A stretch of 64,000 bases of DNA from Lachnospiraceae bacterium UBA1759 (GTDB lineage Bacteria; Bacillota; Clostridia; Lachnospirales; Lachnospiraceae). This document shows, in pieces, positions 50,695 to 59,482 of this stretch. Position 1 is the stretch's first letter; the number at the start of each line of letters is the position of its first letter. Both the position numbers and the translations under genes were made by a program. The notes under the pieces were generated by a model. The model was given only the letters and a program-made list of their open reading frames with translations. It made no database searches and was not told the origin of the DNA. The DNA lies in assembly GCA_002315555.1 (NCBI GenBank), contig DCHF01000055.1, forward strand, positions 81,652 to 145,651. Reading direction: 5' to 3'.

Positions 50695-51941
50695 ACTTCA
50701 CCTCCGAGCACCTTTACACGGTAGTCCTTGGAGAAGGCTGCCAGTGCCGGTTCTTTCTTCAGTTTTTCAAAATCCACGCTGTCAAGCGGCACACGGTTGC
50801 GGATCATTGCGGTGTAGATGCCCGCGCGGTCCACGTTACCGATCAGCATGAATCCGGTCAGAAGACCGTCTTTTGTGAAAAGGCGTTTCATGGTGCCTTC
50901 GGATCTCTCTTCATAGACTGCGCCGCCTTCGGATTCGGGGAAGGAGGTGCCGGCACTCATGGAATGAAGGCCGTAGAAGCCGATGGCATTCATCGGGATC
51001 GCATTGTCAAAAACAGCTTCTCCGCCGGCCATGTTGATACCGGCCGTGCGTCCCTGAATGTATGCATTCGGAAGGATCGCGAGCACGCGGTTCTTGCCGA
51101 TGGACATGTCCGGACCCTCGGCACAGTCGCCTGCGGAATAAATACCGGCCGCGGTGGTGCGCATGCCGTGGTCTACCACGATACCGCGGTTGACTTCCGC
51201 GCCGGCTTCCTTTGCGATGCCGGAATTTGCGCGGACACCGATGGCCAGAACGAGAATATCAAAGTCGATCTTCTTTCCGCTCTTCATGACCGCGGTATTG
51301 CCCTTGAATTCGGTCACGGTATCGGAAAGAAGGAATTCCATGCCGTGCTCCTCCAGTTTGTCCTGCATCATTTTTGCACAGTCGTTGTCGAAGATGGAAG
51401 AGAGCACGCGGTCCGCAAGATCACAGACCGTAATATGTCCGACGCGTTCGGCAATGCCTTCCGCGCATTTTAAACCGATCAGACCTGCACCGACGATGAG
51501 TACGCGGGCTTCCGGAGTCAGGACTTTTTCAAGTGCCAGTGCGTCATCGAGCGTCAGGAACGGGAACTTTACGGAAACGGTTTCCAGCCCGGTAAATGGA
51601 GGGACAAACGGGCTGGAACCGGAAGCAATACAGAGCGAGGAATAAGGAAGTGCCTCACCCGTGGAGACAGTAACGGTCTTGTTTTCCGCATCGATCTTTT
51701 CTGCGGTAACGCCGTACAAAACACGGCAGCCGTTCTTTTCGTAAAAGTCCGCGGGGCGATAGTTCATGCGTTCCACATGAGCCTTGCCTTCCAGGTAATA
51801 GGAGATGAGCGGTCTGCAGTAGACCGGCCATGTTTCTTTTGAAATAACGGTGATGGGCGTGTCTTTATCCACGCTCCGGATGCCTTCGATGCAGCCTGCC
51901 GCCGCCGTACCATTGCCGATGATCACATAATTCTTTTCCAT
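50691..51941 (-). CDS. NAD(P)H-dependent FAD oxidoreductase of the glutamate synthase complex
   Basis: A 416-residue pyridine nucleotide-disulfide-type reductase, similar to nitrite reductase/rubredoxin reductase FAD subunits. FAD motif YVIIGNGTAAAGC at the N-terminus, the NAD(P) Rossmann motif RVLIVGAGLIGLKCAEGIAE (about 145-164) and the second FAD segment IYSAGDCAEG. It likely oxidises NAD(P)H and passes electrons to the ferredoxin-like subunit (preceding gene). The 1-bp gap to that gene and the overlap with the GXGXG gene imply one complex. Start ATG 51941 with GAGGAGAG. Confidence 0.85.
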   Translation of the reverse strand: MEKNYVIIGNGTAAAGCIEGIRSVDKDTPITVISKETWPVYCRPLISYYLEGKAHVERMNYRPADFYEKNGCRVLYGVTAEKIDAENKTVTVSTGEALPYSSLCIASGSSPFVPPFTGLETVSVKFPFLTLDDALALEKVLTPEARVLIVGAGLIGLKCAEGIAERVGHITVCDLADRVLSSIFDNDCAKMMQDKLEEHGMEFLLSDTVTEFKGNTAVMKSGKKIDFDILVLAIGVRANSGIAKEAGAEVNRGIVVDHGMRTTAAGIYSAGDCAEGPDMSIGKNRVLAILPNAYIQGRTAGINMAGGEAVFDNAIPMNAIGFYGLHSMSAGTSFPESEGGAVYEERSEGTMKRLFTKDGLLTGFMLIGNVDRAGIYTAMIRNRVPLDSVDFEKLKKEPALAAFSKDYRVKVLGGEV

Positions 51942-51942
51942 A

Positions 51943-52374
51943 TTATCTCTCCTCATACACAATGGCCCGGTTCGGACAGCCCTTGACACAGGCCGGAGAA
52001 CCCGCGGAATTTTGAAGACACAGCTCGCACTTCTGCACAGCACCGGTCTCGCTCTGAGACAGCGCACCGTACGGGCAGACCAGCACGCAGGTCAGACAGC
52101 CCACGCATTTTTCATGGTCGATGATCACCGCGCCGTCCGCGCCGCGTGACAACGCGCCGGAGATGCAGCTCTTGATGCACATCGGATCCGTACAGTGTCT
52201 GCAGTTGACCGCGAAGGTGATCTTTTCATCGCCCTCGATGCGGATGCGGGGCAGCACCGGCCGGTCCTTTAAGGCCTTGACCATGTCCTTCATGCCGGAA
52301 TTGGCAAATGCACAGTTATACTCACAGAGATGGCAGCCCAGGCACCACTCTTCATTTACATAGACTCTTTTCAT
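51943..52374 (-). CDS. Four-cluster [4Fe-4S] ferredoxin subunit
   Basis: A 143-residue polyferredoxin of the HycB/DmsB-like type. Sixteen Cys form four [4Fe-4S] sites: Cys11/14/17/21, Cys58/61/66/70, Cys90/93/96/100 and Cys116/119/129/133. It has no signal peptide and should carry electrons in the cytoplasm from the NAD(P)H oxidoreductase (next gene) to the FMN/Fe-S core of glutamate synthase (gene upstream). It starts 4 bp after that gene. Confidence 0.9.
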   Translation of the reverse strand: MKRVYVNEEWCLGCHLCEYNCAFANSGMKDMVKALKDRPVLPRIRIEGDEKITFAVNCRHCTDPMCIKSCISGALSRGADGAVIIDHEKCVGCLTCVLVCPYGALSQSETGAVQKCELCLQNSAGSPACVKGCPNRAIVYEER

Positions 52375-52378
52375 AGTG

Positions 52379-53884
52379 TTATTCTCCCGCGTGTGAAATG
52401 CCGAGGATCTCCAGTTCCTTTTCCGTGAGACCCACGCCGCGAAGCATCAGACGGTTGCCGCGCAGGGCTTCGATCGAGTTGATGCCCATGCCGCCCATCA
52501 GCTCCTTGATCTCGTGCTGCCATGCGGTCAGCAGGTTGATCAGACGCTCCGAACCGACATCGGGGTTCAGACGCTTGACGAGTTCGGGACGCTGTGTGGC
52601 AATACCCCAGTTGCATTTGCCGGTCTGGCAGGTACGGCAGAGGTGGCAGCCCAGTGCGAGGACGGCGGCGGTGGCGATGTAGCAGGCATCGGCGCCCAGG
52701 GCCACGGCCTTGACGACATCGGCTGCACTGCGGATGGAACCGCCCACTACGAGGGATACGTTGTTGCGGATGCCCTCATCGCGGAGACGCTTGTCAACGA
52801 CGGCGAGTGCAAGCTCGATCGGAATACCGACGTTATCGCGGATACGGGTCGGTGCTGCGCCGGTACCGCCGCGGAAACCGTCGATGGCGATGATGTCCGC
52901 ACCGGAGCGGGCCACACCGCTGGCGATGGCCGCAATGTTATGAACGGCTGCGACCTTGACAATGACGGGTTTTTTATACTCGGTTGCTTCTTTTAACGAG
53001 AAGACGAGCTGACGCAGGTCCTCGATGGAGTAGATGTCGTGATGCGGCGCCGGGGAGATGGCATCGGAGCCTTCCGGGATCATACGGGTACGGGAAACAT
53101 CGCCCACGATCTTGGTACCGGGCAGATGTCCGCCGATGCCGGGCTTTGCGCCCTGCCCCATCTTGATCTCAACAGCCGCGCCGGCTTCCAGATATTCCTT
53201 ATGAACGCCGAAACGTCCGGATGCGACCTGGACGATGGTGTTCGGACCGTATACGTAGAAATCCTCATGCAGACCGCCTTCACCGGTGTTGTAGTAAACC
53301 CCGAGTGCCTGCGCCGCGCGGGCCAGGCTGGCATGTGCGTTGTAGCTGATGGAACCGTAGCTCATGGCGGAGAACATGACCGGCATGGAAAGCTCCAGCT
53401 GCGGCGGGAGGTCCGTCTTCAGGTTACCGTTCTCATCGCGTTCCATGACGCCGGGCTTCTTTCCGAGGAAGACGCGGGTCTCCATCGGCTCACGCAGCGG
53501 GTCGATGGACGGGTTCGTGACCTGTGACGCGTTGATCAGGATCTTATCCCAGTAGACCGGAAGCGGCTTCGGGTTGCCCATGGAAGAGAGCAGTACGCCG
53601 CCGGAGTTGGCCTGCTTGTAGATCTCGCGGATGGTATCGCCCTGCCAGTTCGCATTCTCACGGAACGTGCAGTCGCTCTTTACGATCTTCAGTGCGCGTG
53701 TCGGACAAAGCGATACGCAGCGCTGGCAGTTTACACATTTGGCATCATCACTGAGCATCACATGGCCGTCTTCGTCATAGGTATGCACTTCGTTAGCACA
53801 TTGACGCTCACAGACGCGGCAGCGGATGCAGCGGGAGTCGTTTCTCACGACTTCAAATTCAGGATATAAAAATTCGATTCCCAT
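52379..53884 (-). CDS. gltB: Glutamate synthase FMN-domain subunit with N-terminal ferredoxin
   Basis: A 501-residue core subunit. Residues 12-66 hold two [4Fe-4S] motifs (Cys19/22/25/29 and Cys50/53/56/60). From about 70 on is the alpha/beta barrel that binds FMN and makes glutamate from 2-oxoglutarate, with MSYGSISYNAH, GEGGLHEDFY, MGQGAKPGIGGHLPG, IDGFRGGTGAAP and the Fe-S region GCHLCRTCQTGKCNWGIATQ. Same design as archaeal-type and clostridial split enzymes. Start overlaps the stop of the glutaminase gene by one base. Confidence 0.93.
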   Translation of the reverse strand: MGIEFLYPEFEVVRNDSRCIRCRVCERQCANEVHTYDEDGHVMLSDDAKCVNCQRCVSLCPTRALKIVKSDCTFRENANWQGDTIREIYKQANSGGVLLSSMGNPKPLPVYWDKILINASQVTNPSIDPLREPMETRVFLGKKPGVMERDENGNLKTDLPPQLELSMPVMFSAMSYGSISYNAHASLARAAQALGVYYNTGEGGLHEDFYVYGPNTIVQVASGRFGVHKEYLEAGAAVEIKMGQGAKPGIGGHLPGTKIVGDVSRTRMIPEGSDAISPAPHHDIYSIEDLRQLVFSLKEATEYKKPVIVKVAAVHNIAAIASGVARSGADIIAIDGFRGGTGAAPTRIRDNVGIPIELALAVVDKRLRDEGIRNNVSLVVGGSIRSAADVVKAVALGADACYIATAAVLALGCHLCRTCQTGKCNWGIATQRPELVKRLNPDVGSERLINLLTAWQHEIKELMGGMGINSIEALRGNRLMLRGVGLTEKELEILGISHAGE

Positions 53885-54975
53885 CAGAATTTACCCTCCT
53901 TTACACGAACGATGAACGGCTCACCGCCGGCCGGTGCCTGGATGTTGACGGCATCGGGGGCCATGACACGGATCGCGGCTTCTTCACTGGCAATGAAGAC
54001 CAGATCGTCCTTTTCTCCGGTGACCATGCTTCGCAGCTTCAGGCGGTCGTTCAGTGCCATCAGGCCTCCGTCAAAGCCGAGGACGACGGAGAACGGGCCG
54101 GTGATCAGCAGGCTGGAGAATACGGTACGAAGATAATTCAGCTTCTTCTTTGTCTCTTCATCCTTCATTTCAATAGTGCTCCAGAACGGGGCTGCAACGA
54201 CGCTTGCCGCTTCTTCCAGGGTGAGGCCCTGACGGCGGATCAGGTAGTCGAAAATGTAGGTGATGACTTCCGTATCGGTCTGCAGAGTGCATTTATAACC
54301 GAACATTTCAATAAAACGGCGGTTTGCATCGTAGGAGGAAATCTCTCCGTTGTGGACGATGGAATAGTCCAGGAGCGTGAAGGGATGCGCGCCGCCCCAC
54401 CAACCGGGGGTATTGGTCGGATAACGCCCGTGCGCGGTCCAGCTATAGCCTTCATATTCTTCCAGGCGATAGAAATGTCCGACGTCCTCGGGGAAACCGA
54501 CAGCTTTGAAGGTGCCCATATTCTTACCGCAGGAGAACACGTATGCGTCCTTGATCGTGGAGTTGATGCGCATGGCGCAGCGGACCACGAATTCCTTTTC
54601 ATCGACCTGTGCGGATGCCACTCTTGAGGCCAGCGGAGAAACAAAATAGCGCCAGATGATGGGCTCATCGGTGATGGCTTTGATCTTCCGCGTCGGGATG
54701 ATCTCCGACTGAACAACTTCAAAATTTTCTTTTAACAGGGCTTCGCAGGCCTTTCTGGTATCACGGTTATTAAAGAAAAAGTGCAGCGCATAAAGATCCT
54801 TGTACTGCGGATAGATACCGTAGCCGGCAAAACCGCCGCCCAGACCGTTGCTTCGGTCATGCATCGGACGCATGGCTTCGGTAATGCTTTCACCGGTCAT
54901 ACGCCGGCCTTCTTTTGAAATCACTGCTGCAATGGCGCATCCGGAAGGAATGCGGATCTGGCCTTCTTTTTCCAT
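53884..54975 (-). CDS. Glutamate synthase glutaminase (class II GATase) subunit
   Basis: A 363-residue class II glutamine amidotransferase. It releases ammonia from glutamine for the FMN subunit. The catalytic Cys is Cys13 in IPSGCAIAAV, so a short propeptide of 12 residues must be cut off or the preceding residues tolerated. HGRYPTNTPGWWGGAHPF and NGEISSYDANRRF follow, as in GltB and PurF glutaminase sites. First gene of the five-gene operon; behind a near-consensus promoter and a leader terminator. ATG with AAAAGGAG upstream. Confidence 0.92.
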   Translation of the reverse strand: MEKEGQIRIPSGCAIAAVISKEGRRMTGESITEAMRPMHDRSNGLGGGFAGYGIYPQYKDLYALHFFFNNRDTRKACEALLKENFEVVQSEIIPTRKIKAITDEPIIWRYFVSPLASRVASAQVDEKEFVVRCAMRINSTIKDAYVFSCGKNMGTFKAVGFPEDVGHFYRLEEYEGYSWTAHGRYPTNTPGWWGGAHPFTLLDYSIVHNGEISSYDANRRFIEMFGYKCTLQTDTEVITYIFDYLIRRQGLTLEEAASVVAAPFWSTIEMKDEETKKKLNYLRTVFSSLLITGPFSVVLGFDGGLMALNDRLKLRSMVTGEKDDLVFIASEEAAIRVMAPDAVNIQAPAGGEPFIVRVKEGKF

Positions 54976-55000
54976 GTTAGGCTCCTTTTCGAAAGAAATA

Positions 55001-55046
55001 GAAAAAGGCGCTCATTCCCGGACTACTCCCAAGAATAAGCGCCTTT
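55001..55046 (-). terminator. Leader terminator (attenuator) of the glutamate synthase operon
   Basis: On the minus strand the 14-base arms at 55033-55046 and 55004-55017 pair with one internal mismatch, followed by Ts at 55005-55001. It lies between the promoter and the first start codon, in a leader of about 78 nt, so most transcripts would stop unless termination is prevented. Confidence 0.75.
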
Positions 55047-55060
55047 GCTCATTTTACTGC

Positions 55061-55089
55061 ATAATAGCACAGTGCTAAAGTGTTGTCAA
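55061..55089 (-). promoter_or_regulatory. Glutamate synthase promoter with internal palindrome
   Basis: TTGACA (55084-55089), exactly 17 bp, TATTAT (55061-55066). The spacer holds the 13-bp palindrome TAGCACAGTGCTA (55065-55077), a likely repressor site. Confidence 0.8.
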
Positions 55090-55182
55090 CGGTTTTATAT
55101 TGCTTCTATTTAATGCATAAAAACAGCCGGTTGAGAGCACGGGAGAGGCGGGAAATTTTTTGAGAAAAATTGAAAAATGTTG

Positions 55183-55211
55183 TTGACAAACGTAAAAAGC
55201 GGTTGTAGAAT
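55183..55211 (+). promoter_or_regulatory. glnN promoter
   Basis: TTGACA (55183-55188), exactly 17 bp, TAGAAT (55206-55211). It diverges from the glutamate synthase promoter; the 93 bp between the two -35 elements hold no other feature I can name. Confidence 0.78.
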
Positions 55212-55226
55212 TCGTGCCATAGTAAG

Positions 55227-55273
55227 GCGAAGGCGTCTCAGAGAGTTCATTCTCGAGATGCCTTCGCTTTTTT
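55227..55273 (+). terminator. Leader terminator (attenuator) of glnN
   Basis: GCGAAGGC (55227-55234) plus GTCTC pair with GAGAT plus GCCTTCGC (55255-55267); six Ts follow. An inner stem GAGA/TCTC closes a six-base loop (GTTCAT). It starts only about 10 nt after the expected transcription start and 67 bp before the glnN start codon. Confidence 0.75.
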
Positions 55274-55340
55274 ATTTCAATCTTTTGAGGCTGATCCGGA
55301 AAGCCGGCAGCCATCAAAAATAGATGTTGAGGAGGTTCAT

Positions 55341-57431
55341 ATGGAAACTGTATCTGATTATTTCGGTTGTATGGTGTTTGACGACAGAGTCATGAAAGCA
55401 AAGCTGTCCGCCAAGGTCTATCAGTCTTTAAAGAAGACGATCGACGAGGGGGCGGAGCTGAATCTTTCCGTAGCGAATGCTGTTGCTGTTGCGATGAAGG
55501 ATTGGGCCATTGAAAACGGTGCCACTCATTTCACCCACTGGTTCCAGCCGCTGACCGGTATCACCGCTGAAAAGCACGACAGTTTCATCACCCCGTCCCC
55601 GGACGGAAGAGTTCTGATGGAATTCTCCGGCAAGGAACTCATCAAGGGTGAACCTGATGCTTCTTCATTCCCGTCCGGTGGCCTGCGTGCTACCTTTGAG
55701 GCAAGAGGATATACCGCATGGGATCCTACCTCCTATGCGTTTATCAAGGGTAAGACACTTTGCATTCCGACCGCGTTCTGCTCCTACACAGGCGATGCGT
55801 TGGATAAGAAGACCCCCTTACTGAGATCTATGGAGGCGCTGAACAAGCAGGCGCTTCGTGTGTTGAAGCTTTTTGGCAAGGAAGATGTTAAATGCGTTCG
55901 CACCTCCGTGGGTCCTGAGCAGGAATATTTCCTGATCACCAAGGAAATGTATGAAAAGAGAAAAGACCTGATCTTCACCGGCCGTACCTTATTCGGTGCG
56001 ATGCCGCCCAAGGGTCAGGAAATGGATGACCACTACTTCGGCGTTATCAAGCCGAGAGTAGCCGCTTACATGGAAGACCTGAACAAGGAACTCTGGAAGC
56101 TCGGCATCCTGGCAAAGACCGAACATAACGAAGTTGCTCCGGCACAGCACGAGCTGGCTCCGATCTACGCAACGACGAACATCGCCACCGACCACAACCA
56201 GCTGACCATGGAGATCATGCAGAAGGTCGCTCAGAAGCACGGTCTGGTTTGCCTCTTACATGAGAAGCCGTTTGCGGGTGTCAACGGTTCCGGCAAGCAT
56301 AACAACTGGTCCATCTCCACGGACACCGGAATCAACCTGATGTCTCCCGGCGATACTCCGTATGAAAATGTACAGTTCCTGCTGTTCCTGACAGCAGTTA
56401 TCAAAGCCGTCGATGATTACCAGGATCTTCTCCGCATTGCTGTTGCAACGGCCGGAAACGATCACAGACTCGGCGCAAACGAAGCACCGCCCGCAATCAT
56501 CTCCATTTTCCTGGGCGATGAACTGAATGGTGTCCTGGAAGCCATCGTCAACGATACCCCGTACGCAGGTGCCGAAAAGACCACCATGGTACTCGGCGTT
56601 GATGTTCTTCCGAAGTTCACTAAGGATACCACGGATCGTAACCGTACCTCTCCGTTTGCCTTCACCGGCAACAAGTTCGAGTTCCGTTCCCTGGGTTCCT
56701 CAAACTCCATCTCCTGCGCAAACATCATGTTAAACTCCGCAGTTGCAGAGTCCCTGAAGATCTTTGCGGATGAACTGGAAGGCAAGGATGAAGCAGCGAT
56801 CCATGAGCTGATCAAGAGAGAACTGAAGGCGCATCAGCGCATCATCTTCAACGGTGACGGTTATGATGCATCCTGGGTCACGGAAGCGACTGAGAAGCGC
56901 GGTCTGTTAAACTACAAGACTACTCCGGACTGCATGCCGCATCTGATGGATGAAAAGAATGTGAAGATGCTGACCGGTCATAAGGTATTTACGGAAACCG
57001 AGATCCGTTCCCGCGTGGACATCATGCTGGAGAACTACTCCAAGACCGTTCTTATCGAGGCAAACACCATGGTCGATATGGCAAAGAAGGAGATCCTTCC
57101 GGCAGTGGAAGCTTATGCGGCGGAAGTTGCGAAGACTGCAGGCTTAAAGAAGGCCATCGATGCTTCTCTGGCACTCAGCTATGAGCGTAAGGCCATCGCA
57201 AAGCTTTCCGTTCTGACTGACATGATCGACATGAAGGCCGAGGATTTGGAGAAGGTGATCGGCAAGGTCAAGGCAGTCGGTGAAGTCATCGAAGAATCCT
57301 ATGAGATCCGCGATGCACTGATTCCGGCAATGACCGCACTCCGTGCCGTTTGTGACGAGGCAGAGACCATCACCGCTGAAAAGTACTGGCCGTTCCCGAC
57401 CTACGGCGACCTGTTATTCGGCGTAAGATAA
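55341..57431 (+). CDS. glnN: Glutamine synthetase type III
   Basis: A 696-residue GSIII enzyme, the large dodecameric form common in anaerobes. GSIII features: the N-terminal FGCMVFDDRVMKAKL, the beta-grasp and catalytic core with VGPEQEYFLI, AEHNEVAPAQHELAPIY and KHNNWSISTDTG, and the C-terminal helical extension (about 560-696). It makes glutamine from ammonium and glutamate. Together with the GlnA at 48642 the cell has two types of glutamine synthetase side by side. Ribosome site GAGGAGG. Confidence 0.95.
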   Translation: METVSDYFGCMVFDDRVMKAKLSAKVYQSLKKTIDEGAELNLSVANAVAVAMKDWAIENGATHFTHWFQPLTGITAEKHDSFITPSPDGRVLMEFSGKELIKGEPDASSFPSGGLRATFEARGYTAWDPTSYAFIKGKTLCIPTAFCSYTGDALDKKTPLLRSMEALNKQALRVLKLFGKEDVKCVRTSVGPEQEYFLITKEMYEKRKDLIFTGRTLFGAMPPKGQEMDDHYFGVIKPRVAAYMEDLNKELWKLGILAKTEHNEVAPAQHELAPIYATTNIATDHNQLTMEIMQKVAQKHGLVCLLHEKPFAGVNGSGKHNNWSISTDTGINLMSPGDTPYENVQFLLFLTAVIKAVDDYQDLLRIAVATAGNDHRLGANEAPPAIISIFLGDELNGVLEAIVNDTPYAGAEKTTMVLGVDVLPKFTKDTTDRNRTSPFAFTGNKFEFRSLGSSNSISCANIMLNSAVAESLKIFADELEGKDEAAIHELIKRELKAHQRIIFNGDGYDASWVTEATEKRGLLNYKTTPDCMPHLMDEKNVKMLTGHKVFTETEIRSRVDIMLENYSKTVLIEANTMVDMAKKEILPAVEAYAAEVAKTAGLKKAIDASLALSYERKAIAKLSVLTDMIDMKAEDLEKVIGKVKAVGEVIEESYEIRDALIPAMTALRAVCDEAETITAEKYWPFPTYGDLLFGVR

Positions 57432-57457
57432 TTCAAACAAATTTAATATGAGGCAAT

Positions 57458-57503
57458 GGGGCTTCCGATCTGGTATGAAAATACAGCGGAAGCCCCTTGT
57501 TTT
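57458..57503 (+). terminator. glnN terminator / amt leader hairpin
   Basis: A perfect 10-bp stem (57458-57467 with 57487-57496), loop containing CTGGTAT-GAAA-ATACAG, then TTGTTTT. No separate amt promoter was found, so this probably acts as a partial terminator within one operon. Confidence 0.75.
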
Positions 57504-57568
57504 ATATAGGGTCCGGAAAATCGGATCCACCGCGGGACTTCCCGCAGGAAGAAGAGAGGAGAAACATT

Positions 57569-59302
57569 ATGACAGTTGAGTTTTGGTATTTGATTGGTGC
57601 AGCACTTGTATTCTGGATGCAGGCCGGTTTTGCAATGGTTGAGACGGGCTTCACGAGAGCGAAGAACGCCGGCAACATTATCATGAAGAACCTGATGGAC
57701 TTCTGTATCGGTACCGTCGTATTTTCAATTTTAGGCTACTCCCTGATGATGGGCGAGGATGCGTTGTTCGGTCTGATCGGTATTCCGAACATGGATCTGT
57801 TCGGATCCTTCAAGGAATTCATCGCATCTCCGGGCAACGGTGATTTCACCGCAGCTTCCCAGTTCGTATTCAACCTGGTGTTCTGTGCAACGACCGCTAC
57901 GATCGTTTCCGGTGCGATGGCTGAACGTACCAAATTCATTTCTTATTGTATTTATTCGGCAGTTATTTCACTGTTCGTATACCCGATCGAAGCACATTGG
58001 ATCTGGGGCGGCGGCTGGCTTGCACAGATCGGTTTCCATGATTATGCAGGCTCCTGTGCCATTCATATGGTCGGTGGTATTGCCGCTTTAGTCGGTGCCA
58101 TCATTCTTGGACCGAGAACCGGCAAGTATGTCCGCGATGAGAGCGGTAAGGTCGTTAAAGTCAATGCATTCCCGGGTCATTCCATTACCCTCGGCGCGCT
58201 GGGCTGCTTCATCCTGTGGCTTGGCTGGTACGGCTTCAACGGCGCAGCGGCAACCACTCCGAGTGAGCTGGCTTCCATTTTCCTTACCACCACGATCGCC
58301 CCGTCCGTTGCAACCGTAACGACGATGATCTATACCTGGGTCAAGAACGGTAAACCCGATGTTTCCATGTGTCTCAATGCCTCTCTTGCAGGCCTTGTAG
58401 CAGTTACCGCAGGATGTGATGCGGTCGATGCCATCGGCGCAACCGTCATCGGTATCGTAGCCGGTATCCTGGTAGTCGTAGTTGTAGAAGTACTTGATAC
58501 CAAGCTGTTCGTTGATGACCCGGTCGGTGCTGTAGGCGTTCACTGCGCAAACGGTATCTGGGGTACCATCGCAGTCGGTCTTCTGGCAAACCCGGATGCC
58601 CCGGCAGGTCTGGAAGGTTTATTCTACACCGGTAAGTTTGCTCAGACCGGTATTCAGCTTTTAGGTTTCGTAACCGTTGCGATCTATGCGGCAGTTATGA
58701 TGTACATCACTTTCACTGTTATCAAGAAGACCATCGGCATCCGTGCCTCCGTCGAAGACGAGCTTAAGGGTCTTGATATTACCGAGCATGGTCTTCCGAG
58801 TGCTTATGCAGACTTTGCTCCGTCTGTAACCGCTTATGCCGATATGGCAGTTCCGGTATCCGATGAAGCAACCGTTGTAACCGGCGATGTTCCCGCAGCG
58901 GAGGCAGTGCCGGTACGCAAGGTTCCGACTTTTGAGGAGGGCACCGTGAAATTTACCAAGATTGAGATCGTATGTAAGGAAGAACGCCTGTATGCTTTAA
59001 AGGAAGCGATGATGGGCATCGGTATTACCGGTATGACAGTATCCCATGTTATGGGCTGCGGCGTCCAGAAGGGCAAGCCGGAATATTACCGTGGTGTTGC
59101 TGTTGAAGCAAACCTGCTGCCGAAGGTCCAGGTCGACATCGTAGTCAGCAAGGTTCCGGTCCGCACTGTCATTGCTACCGCAAAGAAGGTCCTTTATACC
59201 GGACACATCGGCGATGGCAAGATCTTTGTTTATGATGTTGAAAACGTTGTCAAGGTTCGTACCGGTGAAGAAGGTTACGATGCGCTTCAGGACGTTGAAT
59301 AA
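57569..59302 (+). CDS. Ammonium transporter fused to a P-II (GlnK-like) domain
   Basis: A 577-residue fusion. Residues 1-410 are an Amt/AmtB channel with eleven helices: WMQAGFAMVETGFTR, AHWIWGGGWLAQ, the conserved CAIHMVGGIAAL and DDPVGAVGVHCANGIWG. After a linker of about 50 residues, residues 460-577 form a P-II signalling domain (FTKIEIVCKEERLYALKEA, GIGITGMTV, GCGVQKGKPEYYRG, LPKVQVDIVV). The T-loop position of the uridylylated Tyr51 is Val (RGVAVEA), so control is by ligands, not by uridylylation. Start ATG 57569 with GAGGAG. Confidence 0.92.
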   Translation: MTVEFWYLIGAALVFWMQAGFAMVETGFTRAKNAGNIIMKNLMDFCIGTVVFSILGYSLMMGEDALFGLIGIPNMDLFGSFKEFIASPGNGDFTAASQFVFNLVFCATTATIVSGAMAERTKFISYCIYSAVISLFVYPIEAHWIWGGGWLAQIGFHDYAGSCAIHMVGGIAALVGAIILGPRTGKYVRDESGKVVKVNAFPGHSITLGALGCFILWLGWYGFNGAAATTPSELASIFLTTTIAPSVATVTTMIYTWVKNGKPDVSMCLNASLAGLVAVTAGCDAVDAIGATVIGIVAGILVVVVVEVLDTKLFVDDPVGAVGVHCANGIWGTIAVGLLANPDAPAGLEGLFYTGKFAQTGIQLLGFVTVAIYAAVMMYITFTVIKKTIGIRASVEDELKGLDITEHGLPSAYADFAPSVTAYADMAVPVSDEATVVTGDVPAAEAVPVRKVPTFEEGTVKFTKIEIVCKEERLYALKEAMMGIGITGMTVSHVMGCGVQKGKPEYYRGVAVEANLLPKVQVDIVVSKVPVRTVIATAKKVLYTGHIGDGKIFVYDVENVVKVRTGEEGYDALQDVE

Positions 59303-59343
59303 TTTAACCTTAATTGGCTTGTGCCGCCATTAAGATAAAACCG

Positions 59344-59373
59344 AACCCCTCCGTGTCGCGTAGCGGAGGGGTT
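59344..59373 (+). terminator. Terminator after amt
   Basis: A perfect 10-bp stem (59344-59353 with 59364-59373). The following sequence has only a short T run 8 nt later. Confidence 0.6.
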
Positions 59374-59482
59374 CAACTCGTTTTCCGAAATCCGAAAAAA
59401 TGCTTGCGGGCAAGGCTTGTCCGGTGGTAAAATTGTTAGGTTAATGTGAGTTATTACATTTGTATAGGATTGGAGGACATCC

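Noticed and set aside
55001..57503. T-box or standard ANTAR double-hexaloop target in the nitrogen leaders
   Set aside because: The leaders are too short for a T-box and show no TGGNACCGCG-type sequence; loops do not fit AnnGnn.
59303..59482. Purine riboswitch upstream of guaA
   Set aside because: No three-way junction core or TATA...loop pattern of the xpt type was seen.
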